Shown: positions 55,298 through 64,000 of the stretch, piece by piece
Layout of the letters: the number at the start of each line of letters is the position of its first letter
How positions within the stretch are numbered: position 1 is the first letter of the stretch
Source: Pseudorasbora parva
Lineage: Eukaryota; Chordata; Actinopteri; Cypriniformes; Gobionidae
DNA length: 64,000 bases
Direction of reading: 5' to 3'
NCBI RefSeq assembly: GCF_024679245.1
Contig: NC_090196.1
Coordinates: forward strand, 7,962,861 to 8,026,860
Translations under genes and position numbers: made by a program
Notes under the pieces: generated by a model
Told to the model about the DNA's origin: nothing
Seen by the model: the letters and a program-made list of their open reading frames with translations, nothing else
Databases searched by the model: none

Positions 55298-56070
55298 AGC
55301 TACACTGTGATATTTTCCCCCATCTAGCGGTGTAAAGGTATTTGACAATCCAGTGAATATTAGTTTCTGTTCCTCTCAATTCCGATTTAGTTTTAACTCC
55401 CACGGTGGCCGATTTAGTCCAAGATTAACATGGCATCCAGTTCGACCTCGTTCATGACTGCCATCGAGTGTTAAAACCAACCCGATCACACATAAATGCG
55501 TATAAATAGTACGAGTGTGCAATGTCGTGGAATGTATACGCCAAAACTCATTTTGGCGTGCATATGATACGCTGTTTTTCGCGTGCATATAATACGCACT
55601 TTATGGCGTATATATGACACACGCTTGGGTAGGTTTAGGGTAGTGGGGTTTAGGGTGGTGGGGTGGGGGGTTCGTATGTATAATACGCCATAAAATGCGT
55701 ATCATATTTACGCGAAAAACAGCGTGCCATAGACACGCCAAAATTAGTTTTGGCGTATACATTCCACGACATTGCACACTCGTACTATTTATACGCATTT
55801 TTGTGAGAATACCCTGGTTAAAACATGAAAAGCGAAGCTTGAATTTACGGGTATGTCCCTCTTTGGCTAATGTACTTTCAAGATGGAGGGGCAAGATGGC
55901 GACCAGCATTCGAACCCCTCGCCCGTATGTATTTTCAATGGCATATAATAAACTTATGAAAATACTTTATTACTTGAAAGAAGTAAATATACATCAATGA
56001 GCACATATATTTTTGAAACTAATCGCTAAGAATAGCTAAGAATAAACTAAAAAAGTTACACAGTGTAGCT
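55298..56070. mobile_element. TTAA element inserted in the Tc1 transposase frame
   Basis: TTAA at 55294-55297 and 56071-56074 flanks AGCTACACTGTG and CACAGTGTAGCT. Removing one TTAA and the insert restores an open junction in the transposase frame, which proves the target duplication. It contains a further foldback. Confidence 0.9.
55489..55805. mobile_element. 317-bp foldback nested in the TTAA element
   Basis: Arms of about 130 bases: AATGCGTATAAATAGTACGA and GAGTGTGCAATGTCGTGGAA at the left are complementary to the right arm ending TCGTACTATTTATACGCATT. A G-rich loop, GGTTTAGGGTAGTGGGG, separates them. Confidence 0.85.
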
Positions 56071-56628
56071 TTAAGCAATTTTGAGCGTGGCATGATTGTT
56101 GGTGGCAGACGGGCCGGTCTGAGTATTTCACAATCTGCTCAGTTACTGGGATTTTCACGCACAACCATTTCTAGGGTTTACAAAGAATGGTGTGAAAAGG
56201 GAAAAACATCCAGTATGCAGCAGTCCTGTGGGAGAAAATGCCTTGTTGATGCTAGGGGTCAGAGGAGAATGGGCCGACTGATTCAAGCTGATAGAAGAGC
56301 AACTTTAACTGAAATAACCACTCGTTACAACCGAGGTATGCAGCAAAGCATTTGTGAAGCCACAACACGCACAACTTTGAGGCGGATGGGCTACAACAGC
56401 AGAAGACCCCACCGGGTACCACTCATCTCCACCACAAATAGAAAAAAGAGGCTACAATTTGCACAAGCTCACCAAAATTGGACAGTTGAAGACTGGAAAA
56501 ATGTTACCTGGTCTGATGAGTCTCGATTTCTGTTGAGACATTCAGATGGCAGAGTCAAAATTTGGCATAAACAGAATGAGAGCATGGATCCATTCAAAAA
56601 TGCTTGTGATCTTTGTGAAGACCAATGA

Positions 56629-58090
56629 AAAAGCTGCAAATATTTTTCCTGATATATTAAAGATTTGTTTGGCTGTATGAACTGCTGTGATTACATTAAG
56701 GAATTTTGTGCACAGTGTTTTGAGAAAATGATGCTTTTGATTTGTAAGTTGTATAAAATTAAGGAGAATTTACTATCTGTTAAGGACAATTACAAAGTGG
56801 ACAGATCACTGTGTTAAATGTTTTGAGAGCAGTTACCTGAGTTTGGAGAAATGTACCAAATCGATTGAGAGAAACTGTAATATCGCTGTCAGTGCATGTT
56901 TCACATTAAGCATTTTAGAATGTCCCTGGCCAATGAAGTTTTCTTCATTGTTCTTTGCTTTAAGAATTTTGCTGGGCAATCTGAATCTGTGGTTTGTCTC
57001 ATTTGTAAACTAATTGTGTTGCTTTAAAAATCTAATGTTCGTATTCAAAAATAGAATTAGTCTGTCCCAAATCGTAGTAAAGCTGATATTACCCACAACC
57101 CATTGCGAGATGGACGAGGATTCTATTAGAACTACAAACGTGGATAAAAAGTGTTAAAAAGCTATACAGATTACAAAGTGTTCACCAAAACCATGTGTTT
57201 TGTATTGATTTACCATCTAACGAAGTTATCATAGTTGGTTAAATGAAGTCGGTGTGCCACCTACAGGCCTTTTGGGTGAAGTGTAGATTGGTAAATAACA
57301 TTACCCTTTTTGACAATATAATCGTGATTATGATTTTGAGCACAATAATCGCGATTATCATTTTTACCATTATCGTGCAGCCCTAGTCTAGATTATCCAT
57401 ACAGTGGTATTTTCTGCTCCAGTGTAATTGATCAAGTTGACCAAGTGTGTTCCCTGACACAAGAACAAGCACTTCACCAGGAGTGTGCTGATCTAAAATG
57501 AATGAAGTACTTTCTTTGTGTTGAGAAGCAACACAAATCTGAAAGACTGTTGTAAAGGATGTGCATAACACACATAGGTTTGGTATTTATTATCAACAAT
57601 TTTATAATGAATCCTAAACCACCTTGGTTTTGCATATTAAAAATAAAATTAAAAAAAATCAGCTGGGTTGCTGCTCAAAACGATGTTTGCAGGTGTATGC
57701 CCCAGTTTCCCCCCATGCCTCGCCCCCAGCTATGACACAACGCCGACCAAGTAGCATGACAGCAGGGGCACGTTCAAGCTCAAACCGGTGCACAGCGTTT
57801 TGCTACGGTTTCCGGGTTGAACGACATGTTTTCCGGAAATTGTGTGCAATCATAGACGTGTGCAATAGGGTTTTTCTCTCGTTTAGTGGGTGTGTCAAAA
57901 ATGTCAGCCCAATCAGCAGCAAAACCCATGCGGTGATATAGAGTAATGTGGTCGCACAGCGGGTCCAAATTGTAAAGTTGTTTACAAATGTGTACACGAC
58001 GGCACGGTATACGGAACAATTAAAGATAATAAAAGACATGTTTGTCTTTTCATCCGGAAATGTGAGGCAGATGTTTGATCACAATAATTA
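56629..58090. other. Intergenic sequence with a hAT-type terminal fragment
   Basis: 57300-57387 ends AATCGCGATTATCATTTTTA and then ATTATCGTGCAGCCCTAG, the typical terminus of a common fish hAT-like element. No gene is seen. Confidence 0.4.
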
Positions 58091-58095
58091 GGAAC

Positions 58096-58492
58096 CACAG
58101 TGTCCAAAAAAACCTTCACTTGATTGGGATGTTCTCTTTTATTCTGGACGGCAAGGGCAGTGACTGTAACATTGAGCATATTTTTCAGTATTAAACACAC
58201 TTATTAAAAAGAAACCTAGGTCTGCGTTCATCCCCAACAAAACGTTGCAAATTGTTTTGTTTTTTAAACGGAAACAGTGCTGCGTTGAACACCCTGTTCT
58301 GATGACGCAAGAGTTGCAACTATGGCAGCTGAGAAGGCCATTCTTTGTATTGTTTTTGAAGAATTTTCGGAGCCTGATTGGTATAATTGGTATAAATACT
58401 GCAAAATATTCTCTAAAAATACAGTCACTACACTTTCTGTCTAGAATAAAAGAGAACATCCCAATCGAGTGAAGGGTTTTGTGGAAACAGTG
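58096..58492. mobile_element. MITE with ~55-base inverted ends
   Basis: CTTCACTTGATTGGGATGTT and CTCTTTTATTCTGGAC at the left pair with GTCTAGAATAAAAGAGAAC and ATCCCAATCGAGTGAAG at the right. Confidence 0.8.
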
Positions 58493-58497
58493 ATCTC

Positions 58498-58795
58498 TAC
58501 CCAGCATGCACAGGACGTCAGAGTGACGTCTACATACAACGTCGGACGGACGTTGTATTTTGGTTGAAAATGAAAATCGAGTTGACGTCAGAACCCAACA
58601 TCAGAGTGACGTCGCCATCCAACGTCGGACGGACGTTGTATTTTGGTTGAAAATGAAAATCAGGTTGACGTCAGAACCCAACGTCAATATGACGTTGGGT
58701 TCTGACGTCAACCCGATTTTCATTTTCAACCAAAACATAACGTCTATCCGACGTTGGGGTCCAACGTCAATCTGACGTCCTGTGCCTGCTGGGTA
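58498..58795. mobile_element. 298-bp MITE full of ACGTC motifs
   Basis: TACCCAGCATGCACAGGACG at the left is inverted at the right (CGTCCTGTGCCTGCTGGGTA), with one mismatch. A ~80-base internal unit (CGTCGGACGGACGTTGTATT and TTGGTTGAAAATGAAAATC) is repeated in tandem, then inverted. Confidence 0.85.
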
Positions 58796-59935
58796 TACAG
58801 GTGACAGCGTTGTCCAAACAATCCCCTTTACACAAATCCGTGAAAATGACTAAAAACACTGTATTATTAATGCCAGGCCAGTAGATGGCAATGTCACTTT
58901 GTAAAGAAACACTACAGGCCTATAGACGGAACATTTTATAACTGAAATTTGCATTTGTGTATTTTACACAGAGACGGTAATGGAAAACCCCTTTTCAAAA
59001 GTTTTGTTTCCAAACTCCCAAAACGCATCTAGATAGCACACGCACATCTCGGAGACATCTATTCAATGTGTGTGTTTACATCTGGAAGACGTATTTTTTA
59101 GAGTGTTTGCTCATCTGCAATCTGTCTATTGGACGTTTCCTATCAGATGTCTAATAGACATTTAAACAATGTCTTTAAGATGTTTATAACAGATGCATGT
59201 GTTTATCTCACATATGGCTTTTTACTGTCATGCATAATGCAAAACTACACAATATTTAACTTGATTTTCTTTAACAAGAGTTGTAGAATGTGAAAAGTTC
59301 CTGCAAAAATATAAGTGTTGTGGGTGATTGCCAGGGCATTGCTTTACAGTTGCTAATGAGATATTTGGCATAACTTAGGGTAATTTCACATCAATTAAAT
59401 AAACATTTCGGCCATATAAGACATATCTCACCGTGGAAGAAAAATGTTCAAACTGAAACAGAATGGATATACAGTGAATGTTTGAACACCTAGGTCTACT
59501 TCACATTTTAAAATCAATCCTGCTTCTGGATGGCCACCATAAGTTAATTTTATAAACATTGTAAAGGGTGCTATATCTATAGTCCCCCTGATTATTGTTA
59601 TTATTATAAAGCAATAACAGATGGTTAGAAAAGAAAGAATTGTAGATTGCACATTATAGCCCATGACAGTTGGAGCTTTCAAAACTGCATTAACACAGAT
59701 GGCCAGCAGGGGTCAATGGTGTTTAGAGATTAAAACACCTACACCAGACATCTCTGAACATCTGAAGGGATTACCGGATGTGTATTTCAGCATCTACATT
59801 ATATATTATTTGATAGCAAGTTATGTAACACATACATCTAGCTAGGATTTGTGAAATATACTGTTCAAAAGGTTGGGGTCAGTTGACTCTTACACATGGC
59901 CTTATCGTTGTAAATACAGTATACAATAATGTTAT
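58796..59935. other. Unassigned intergenic sequence
   Basis: I see no gene or recognisable element here. Confidence 0.4.
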
Positions 59936-59939
59936 ATTA

Positions 59940-60440
59940 TGACAGATGAAGTGAATATCACTGATTATCTCTTCATCACGGCACCTGTTAGTGGGTGGGA
60001 TATATTAGGCAGCAAGTGAACATTTTGTCCTTAAAGTTGATGCGTTAGAAGCAGGAAAAACGGGCAAGTGTTAGGATTTGAGCAAGTTTGACAAGGGCCA
60101 AATTGTGACTAGACGACCGGATCAGAGCATCTTCAAAACTGCAGCTCTTGTGGGGTGTTCCCGGTCTGCAGTGGTCAGTATCTATCAAAGTGGTGAAAGG
60201 TCATTGGTGGCTAAGGCTCATTGATGCACATAGAAAGTGAAGGCTGGCCCGTGTGGTCTGAACAAACAGACGAGCTACTGTAGCTCAAATTGCTCAAGAA
60301 GTTAATGCTGTATCTGATATAAAGGTGTCAGAATACACAGTGCACCACAGTTAGTTGCATTTGGAGCTGCATAGCAGCAGACCGGTCAGGGTGTCCATGG
60401 CATGCTGACCCCTGTCCACTGCTGAAAGAATCAACAGAGA
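59940..60440 (+). mobile_element. Tc1-like relic, 5' half
   Basis: Same family as 1960, 4690, 16105 and 52925: CACCTGTTAGTGGGTGG, then TATTAGGCAGCAAGTGAAC, CTGCAGCTCTTGTGGGGTG and GGTGTCAGAATACACAGTG. Frames are broken and the catalytic half is absent. Confidence 0.75.
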
Positions 60441-60620
60441 AACAGTGAAATTAATGTTATATTTCTGTTTAGTGCTTTTGATGAAGTTTTGTTATTTGTG
60501 TTTTGTGTGTAGTAGCAATATATTGTTTAGATTGTTTTTAACTAAATGCAATTCCACAAGCACTTTTTTGGCCAATAGCTTAAAAACTTTGTATTATTAT
60601 TTTGAGTGTTGCATTCAGCT

Positions 60621-61015
60621 GGGGTGTATTCCAGAAAGCAAGGTTAATTTACCATCACATATAACTTGACATAGTTTGATTAACCCAAACCTTGCTTACT
60701 TCAGGTATGCTGCTTCCAAAAACGATTCCCGGAGTAAGTTCAGACAACTCTAAGTATGTTTCCAGTTAACTTACAAGACATTCTCAACAGAGCGACGAAT
60801 CGATGATTCACCATAAAAACAGATGCTAAGAAGAATCACACCATTCTACTTCCTCTACTTCTTCTGTTTAATGGTGAGTTACATAACCTTAGTGCACATT
60901 GCCACCTCTTTGGTGGTGGTTATGCAATAATTCTTTCAATGTCTTCGTTTAATTAGTATTCTTTATTCACTAAGAATAAGGATTATATTATTTGTTTGAT
61001 GCTAATTAATTGAAT
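60621..61015. mobile_element. Fragment of the 729-1927 element family, opposite orientation
   Basis: It starts GGGGTGTATTCCAGAAAGC and follows the complement of 1927 down to about 1560, including TTAACTTACAAGACATTCTC and GTTTAATGGTGAGTTACATA. The far end is missing. Confidence 0.65.
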
Positions 61016-61670
61016 GCAGATCCATGTGTGATAGAAGTGTTAAACAGTGCTATTATGCTATTTTGTTTGATTTAATATATTTGATTAGCCTGGATGCTAG
61101 CCTCGCCCACAAATTTTTTAGGTCTGGCGGTTCGGTCAGGCCTTGCTCCATAGAGGAGTAATTATCCCCGAACAGAAACTGTTCGGACCAATGAAATCAT
61201 CAGGGCGGGCTTTAGATGATGACGGACAGATGATCAATAGTATTGTAATCATGCACGTCATCAAAGGAGCTTGAGTTATATTTGTTCGAATCCTAAACGG
61301 AGAGCTTGTTTGTATATGCAGTCACCATCACAATTTCTCTCAGAAATGATGATCATGTTGGCTAAGTACTCTGTGTATCATTAAAGTATTTTCTTTTCTT
61401 ACAACACCAGCAAAGATCGTTTATACCAGCGCGTGTGCAGACAGGGTTGCCAAGTTTTTCAACAAAACCCGCCAACTACTAGCCCTAAACAATAGCTTCT
61501 CGGGGGGTTTCTTCGGGGGGAAAAATGCGTTTGGGGGGTAAAATGTGTTATTTTGGCAAGGTTGCCTGCTAAAATTCGCACTCATGGGTCTATATATCAC
61601 ATAATAGTCACTTCAACCTGCAGACATAGAAAACAACCCGCGGAAACAACTAATTCAACTAAAGTAAAGT
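61016..61670. other. Element fragments
   Basis: 61290-61360 is the inverted match of 2805-2890 (TCACAATTTCTCTCAGAAAT, then GATGATCATGTTGG). 61080-61250 is probably part of the same element. No gene is seen. Confidence 0.45.
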
Positions 61671-61681
61671 TGGCCGATCAT

Positions 61682-61828
61682 CTTCCGTATTCAATTTCTG
61701 GAAAAATTGTTGAAAGTGCCTCTGCAGTTCAAAATGCTTGCTCTATGTCTGAGGAGTGTAACTGGTAGCATAAGCCTTTTGAACTGCAGAGGCACTTTCA
61801 ACACTTTTCAAGAATTTTAATACGGAAG
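61682..61828. repeat. 147-base hairpin with a perfect 26-bp inner stem
   Basis: GTTGAAAGTGCCTCTGCAGT and TCAAAA (61709-61734) are exactly complementary to 61777-61802. Outer CTTCCGTATT and AATACGGAAG also pair. The loop is about 42 bases. Confidence 0.85.
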
Positions 61829-62599
61829 GCAATCAGCTGAAACTTTACTTTATAAAGTTTTAAATATGGAATTTTTTCTTACACAAACGCATCGATTCAC
61901 TTCAGAAGACCTTTATTAAAGGACAACTCCGGCGAATTTTTAAGTTTATCTTGATCGTTATATCTTTGTGAGTACAGTCTATAGAGAAAAAAACGAACCG
62001 GATTGGTCCTTGCAACACGGAGTTATTACAGTTAATGCCCAGAGCCCCCTCTCAGCTAAAACGGCGCTTTGGGAGCATAAACGTAACGGGTGTCTTTGTG
62101 CCTCTTAACAAACACAAAATGCAATTAAAATGTCCGTCCAACATGAACAGGGTCCTCACACGACAACAAGATTGTCACATGCCTGTCCTGTCTTGTGTGC
62201 ACATGTGGGTTTTGTGATGTCTAAAAAATCAACAAAATGTTGATTTCTCCCACCTGTTCCCTCTTGATTTCTTCCCTTTATAAGCTCCTTGTGTTTGTCA
62301 GTCTGTGTTGGATCCTTGTTTCATGTCTGCGTCTCCCGTCCTCCCCGTGATTTTGTTTTTTGGTATGTTTTGAGTTTTTGTGTTATATTCTAATATGTGT
62401 TTTAGCCCCCTCGTGGGTGTTTGTTTTGTATTTGTTTTATTTTTGTCAATAAATATTCATTTTCCCTGCACTTGAGTCCTCGCCCCTTCTACCATTGTCT
62501 GTGACGTAACATAAGGATCCAACCACTTGAGGACTCAGTAGGAGTTGTTTTTTATTTTTTAATTTTTTTCCTTGGTCGTTTTTTCCCCTGTCTTTCCCC

Positions 62600-63139
62600 A
62601 TGGAACTGTCAAGAGAGCTGCTGATCATGCGTCATCTGAACTCCAACTACATCCGGCAGCAGGGGACGGATGTACAGGAGTTTGCATGTCAGTTTTTGAT
62701 TGAGGTGGACCATTTAGTTCACAATGAGGCAGAGAGTAAAGAGGCCTTCAATCTCTGCCTGGACATGCCACTCTGTCCAGGGGAGATGGAGAGGCTGGGG
62801 AAGCTGGGATTCTGGGACTTCGTGTACCATCTAAAGGAGTCCGAAACTTGTCGCCCAGCAGTATCCCAGCCCACTGACTGTGCCAGGATTCCATCTACAG
62901 TCAGTGGAGACCCCAGTCCTCCAAGGACTCAGGGACGGATAAGGAGGGTCCTAAATTTGGTGGCTCCTGTTCCAGTGGACCTTGCTTCGGTGGTCTCTAA
63001 GCGAAGGAGAATGAAGGCGTCATCTGCGACTGCTCCGGTGGTCCCTGTGCCGGTGGTCCCTGTGCCGGTGGATCATGTTCCCGTGGATCGTGTTCGGGGT
63101 GGCTCCTGTTCCAGTGGACCTTGCTTCGGTGGTCTCTAA
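62600..63139 (+). pseudogene. gag-like protein fragment with V-P-V repeats
   Basis: The frame MELSRELLIMRHLNSNYIRQ, then QEFACQFLIEVDHLVHN and a Leu/Pro-rich helix, resembles the short gag of fish LTR elements. A basic linker and tandem VPV(V/D) repeats follow. A ~140-bp duplication (62960 and 63098 copies of GTGGCTCCTGTTCCAGTGG) shifts the frame. The repeats continue to 63360 in another frame. No protease or zinc knuckle is seen. Confidence 0.45.
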
Positions 63140-63362
63140 GCAAAGGAGAAGGAAGGCGCCATCCGTGACTGATCCGGGGGTCTCTGTTCCAGTGGATTTT
63201 ATTCCGGGGGTCCAGGTGCCGGTGGTCCGTATTCCGGTGGTCCCTGTGCTGGTGGATCGTGTTCCGGTGGTCCCTGTGCCGGGGGATCGTGTTCCGGTGG
63301 TCCCTGTGCCGGTGGATCGTGTTCCGGTGGTCCCTGTGCCGGTGCATCGTGTGCCGGTGGTC
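63010..63362. repeat. GC-rich 30-bp coding-type tandem repeat
   Basis: About five clear copies of CCGGTGGTCCCTGTGCCGGT plus GGATCGTGTT occur from 63230 to 63362, with looser copies upstream. Confidence 0.85.
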
Positions 63363-63365
63363 GAA

Positions 63366-63466
63366 CGAATCTATCTTTTTAACCGGTTCTTTTGAACCGG
63401 TTCTTTTTAGTGAACCGGGCGACCCAGTTGACCAAATCGGACAGAATCGTTCTAAATGGTTCACCC
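63366..63466. other. Short AACCGGTTC-rich segment between two retroelement fragments
   Basis: TTAACCGGTTCTTTTGAACC, then GGTTC, forms a small palindrome, followed by TGGTTCACCC. It may be a piece of another element. Its origin is not recognised. Confidence 0.35.
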
Positions 63467-64000
63467 AGCCGCCTCGCAAATCTCTTGCAAAGAAGCTCCG
63501 GAAAGGAGGGCTACCGTGGAGGCCATGCCCCTGGTAGAATGAGCCCTCACGGCTATCGGTGAAGGCAAGTTGCGCACCTGATAGGCCGTGGCTATTGCCT
63601 GGACAATCCAGTTACTAATCGTCTGTTTTGCATTACCGCATTAGACGGTACCTTGGGAATGTATCCCGGGATCGGCCGCAAGATAGCTTTCACTCCGCCT
63701 GGGGCAAACTCCAAGCAATTGGGTGTGACTGCCAATGCCTGAAGGTCCCCCACTCTCCTCAGAGAGGTGATGGCTAAGAGAAAAGCTACCTTAAGCGTAA
63801 GGTTCTTGGCCTCAGCCAACTCCAGCGGTTTGAAGGGGGCCTCAACCAACCCTTCGAGCACCACTGCCAGATCCCACGCAGGGATCCTGGAACGAGCCAC
63901 AGGTCTCATCCTCCACGCTCCTCGGAGGAACCGTACAACCAGATGGTGCCTCCCCAGAGGTCCTTCACCTAACGGTGTGTGGAAAGCTCCTATCGCTGCC
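63467..64000 (-). pseudogene. DIRS-like retrotransposon tyrosine recombinase fragment
   Basis: On the minus strand the frame is open from the right edge: GRHHLVVRFLRGAWRMRPV, then PAWDLAVVLEGLVEAPFKPL, TLKVAFLLAITSLRRVGDLQ and LRPIPGYIPKV. These are the hallmark blocks of DIRS-type tyrosine recombinases; RRVGDLQAL holds the first catalytic Arg. After a frameshift near 63630 it resumes with NWIVQAIATAYQVR and AHSTRGMAST, the H-x2-R catalytic box (63523-63543). It is truncated at about 63467, before the catalytic Tyr, so it is inactive. The upstream parts lie beyond the window. Confidence 0.85.

Larger units (their letters stand above)
55125..56600 (+). mobile_element. Tc1-like element, 3'-truncated, interrupted by a TTAA element
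   Basis: The left terminal and leader sequence begins at about 55125-55275 (CACCTAAAGGACTATTAGG). The transposase ATG is at 55276. A 773-bp TTAA element has landed in codon 7. The frame then runs uninterrupted to about 56599, where homology stops shortly after the first catalytic Asp. Confidence 0.85.
55276..56628 (+). pseudogene. Tc1-like transposase, disrupted at codon 7 and 3'-truncated
   Basis: The start MGKKGD is followed by the insertion (55298-56070). The frame resumes LSNFERGMIVGGRRAGLSIS and continues as a clean paired-type DNA-binding region with RLQFAQAHQNWTVEDWKNV and WSDESRF (first catalytic Asp). After DPF at about 56598 the sequence turns unrelated, so the second Asp and the Glu are missing. 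The long open stretch suggests a fairly young insertion. Confidence 0.85.
62173..63365 (+). mobile_element. LTR-retrotransposon fragment: candidate LTR plus gag-like region
   Basis: A candidate LTR (about 62173-62511) starts TGTCACATGCC and ends GTAACA. It contains TTTATAAG (TATA-like, near 62278) and AATAAA (near 62449). A leader follows, then a gag-like frame (62600). No second LTR or pol is present. The primer-binding site is unclear. Boundaries are approximate. Confidence 0.5.

Noticed and set aside
58560..58775. 71-codon frame in the ACGTC-rich MITE
   Set aside because: It arises from the tandem and inverted repeat structure of the MITE and has no coding similarity.

Overview
The window looks like nuclear DNA of a teleost fish, most likely a cyprinid. 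Three split genes lie in the order UEVLD (minus strand, continuing off the left edge), SPTY2D1 (minus) and TMEM86A (plus). This is the same neighbourhood as human 11p15.1, so it is conserved vertebrate synteny. I rebuilt each gene by hand from exon homology, splice sites and reading phase.

Layout: UEVLD exons 1-7 occupy about 0.14-11.06 kb; a 9.65 kb fifth intron is packed with transposons. From 11.3 to 16.7 kb a Tc1-like relic is split by a roughly 4.4 kb insertion. That insertion contains a CpG-rich, NRF1-motif promoter-like patch and a possible two-exon 47-codon reading frame. SPTY2D1 spans 18.7-28.96 kb and ends in two alternative, phase-compatible terminal exons. TMEM86A spans 31.36-39.92 kb; its downstream region has no further gene that I recognise. 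From 46 to 64 kb the DNA is almost entirely mobile-element remains, ending in an LTR-type element and a tyrosine-recombinase (DIRS-like) fragment cut by the right edge.

Mobile elements dominate. The most striking group has TTAA target duplications and mostly starts TTAA-AGG. Two families in this group carry decayed THAP domains, which points to the Kolobok/T2 superfamily. Others are Tc1-like elements (one with an uninterrupted 331-residue DD34E transposase), hAT-like elements with 8-bp target duplications, foldback MITEs, a 5S-derived SINE3, and LTR and DIRS fragments. Several are nested two or three deep, giving a relative insertion order.

The three host genes are not an operon and are presumably expressed separately: UEVLD is an E2-variant plus lactate/malate-dehydrogenase-like protein, SPTY2D1 is the SPT2 histone H3-H4 chaperone, and TMEM86A is a membrane lysoplasmalogenase. 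All family assignments rest on recognition of sequence features, not database searches.
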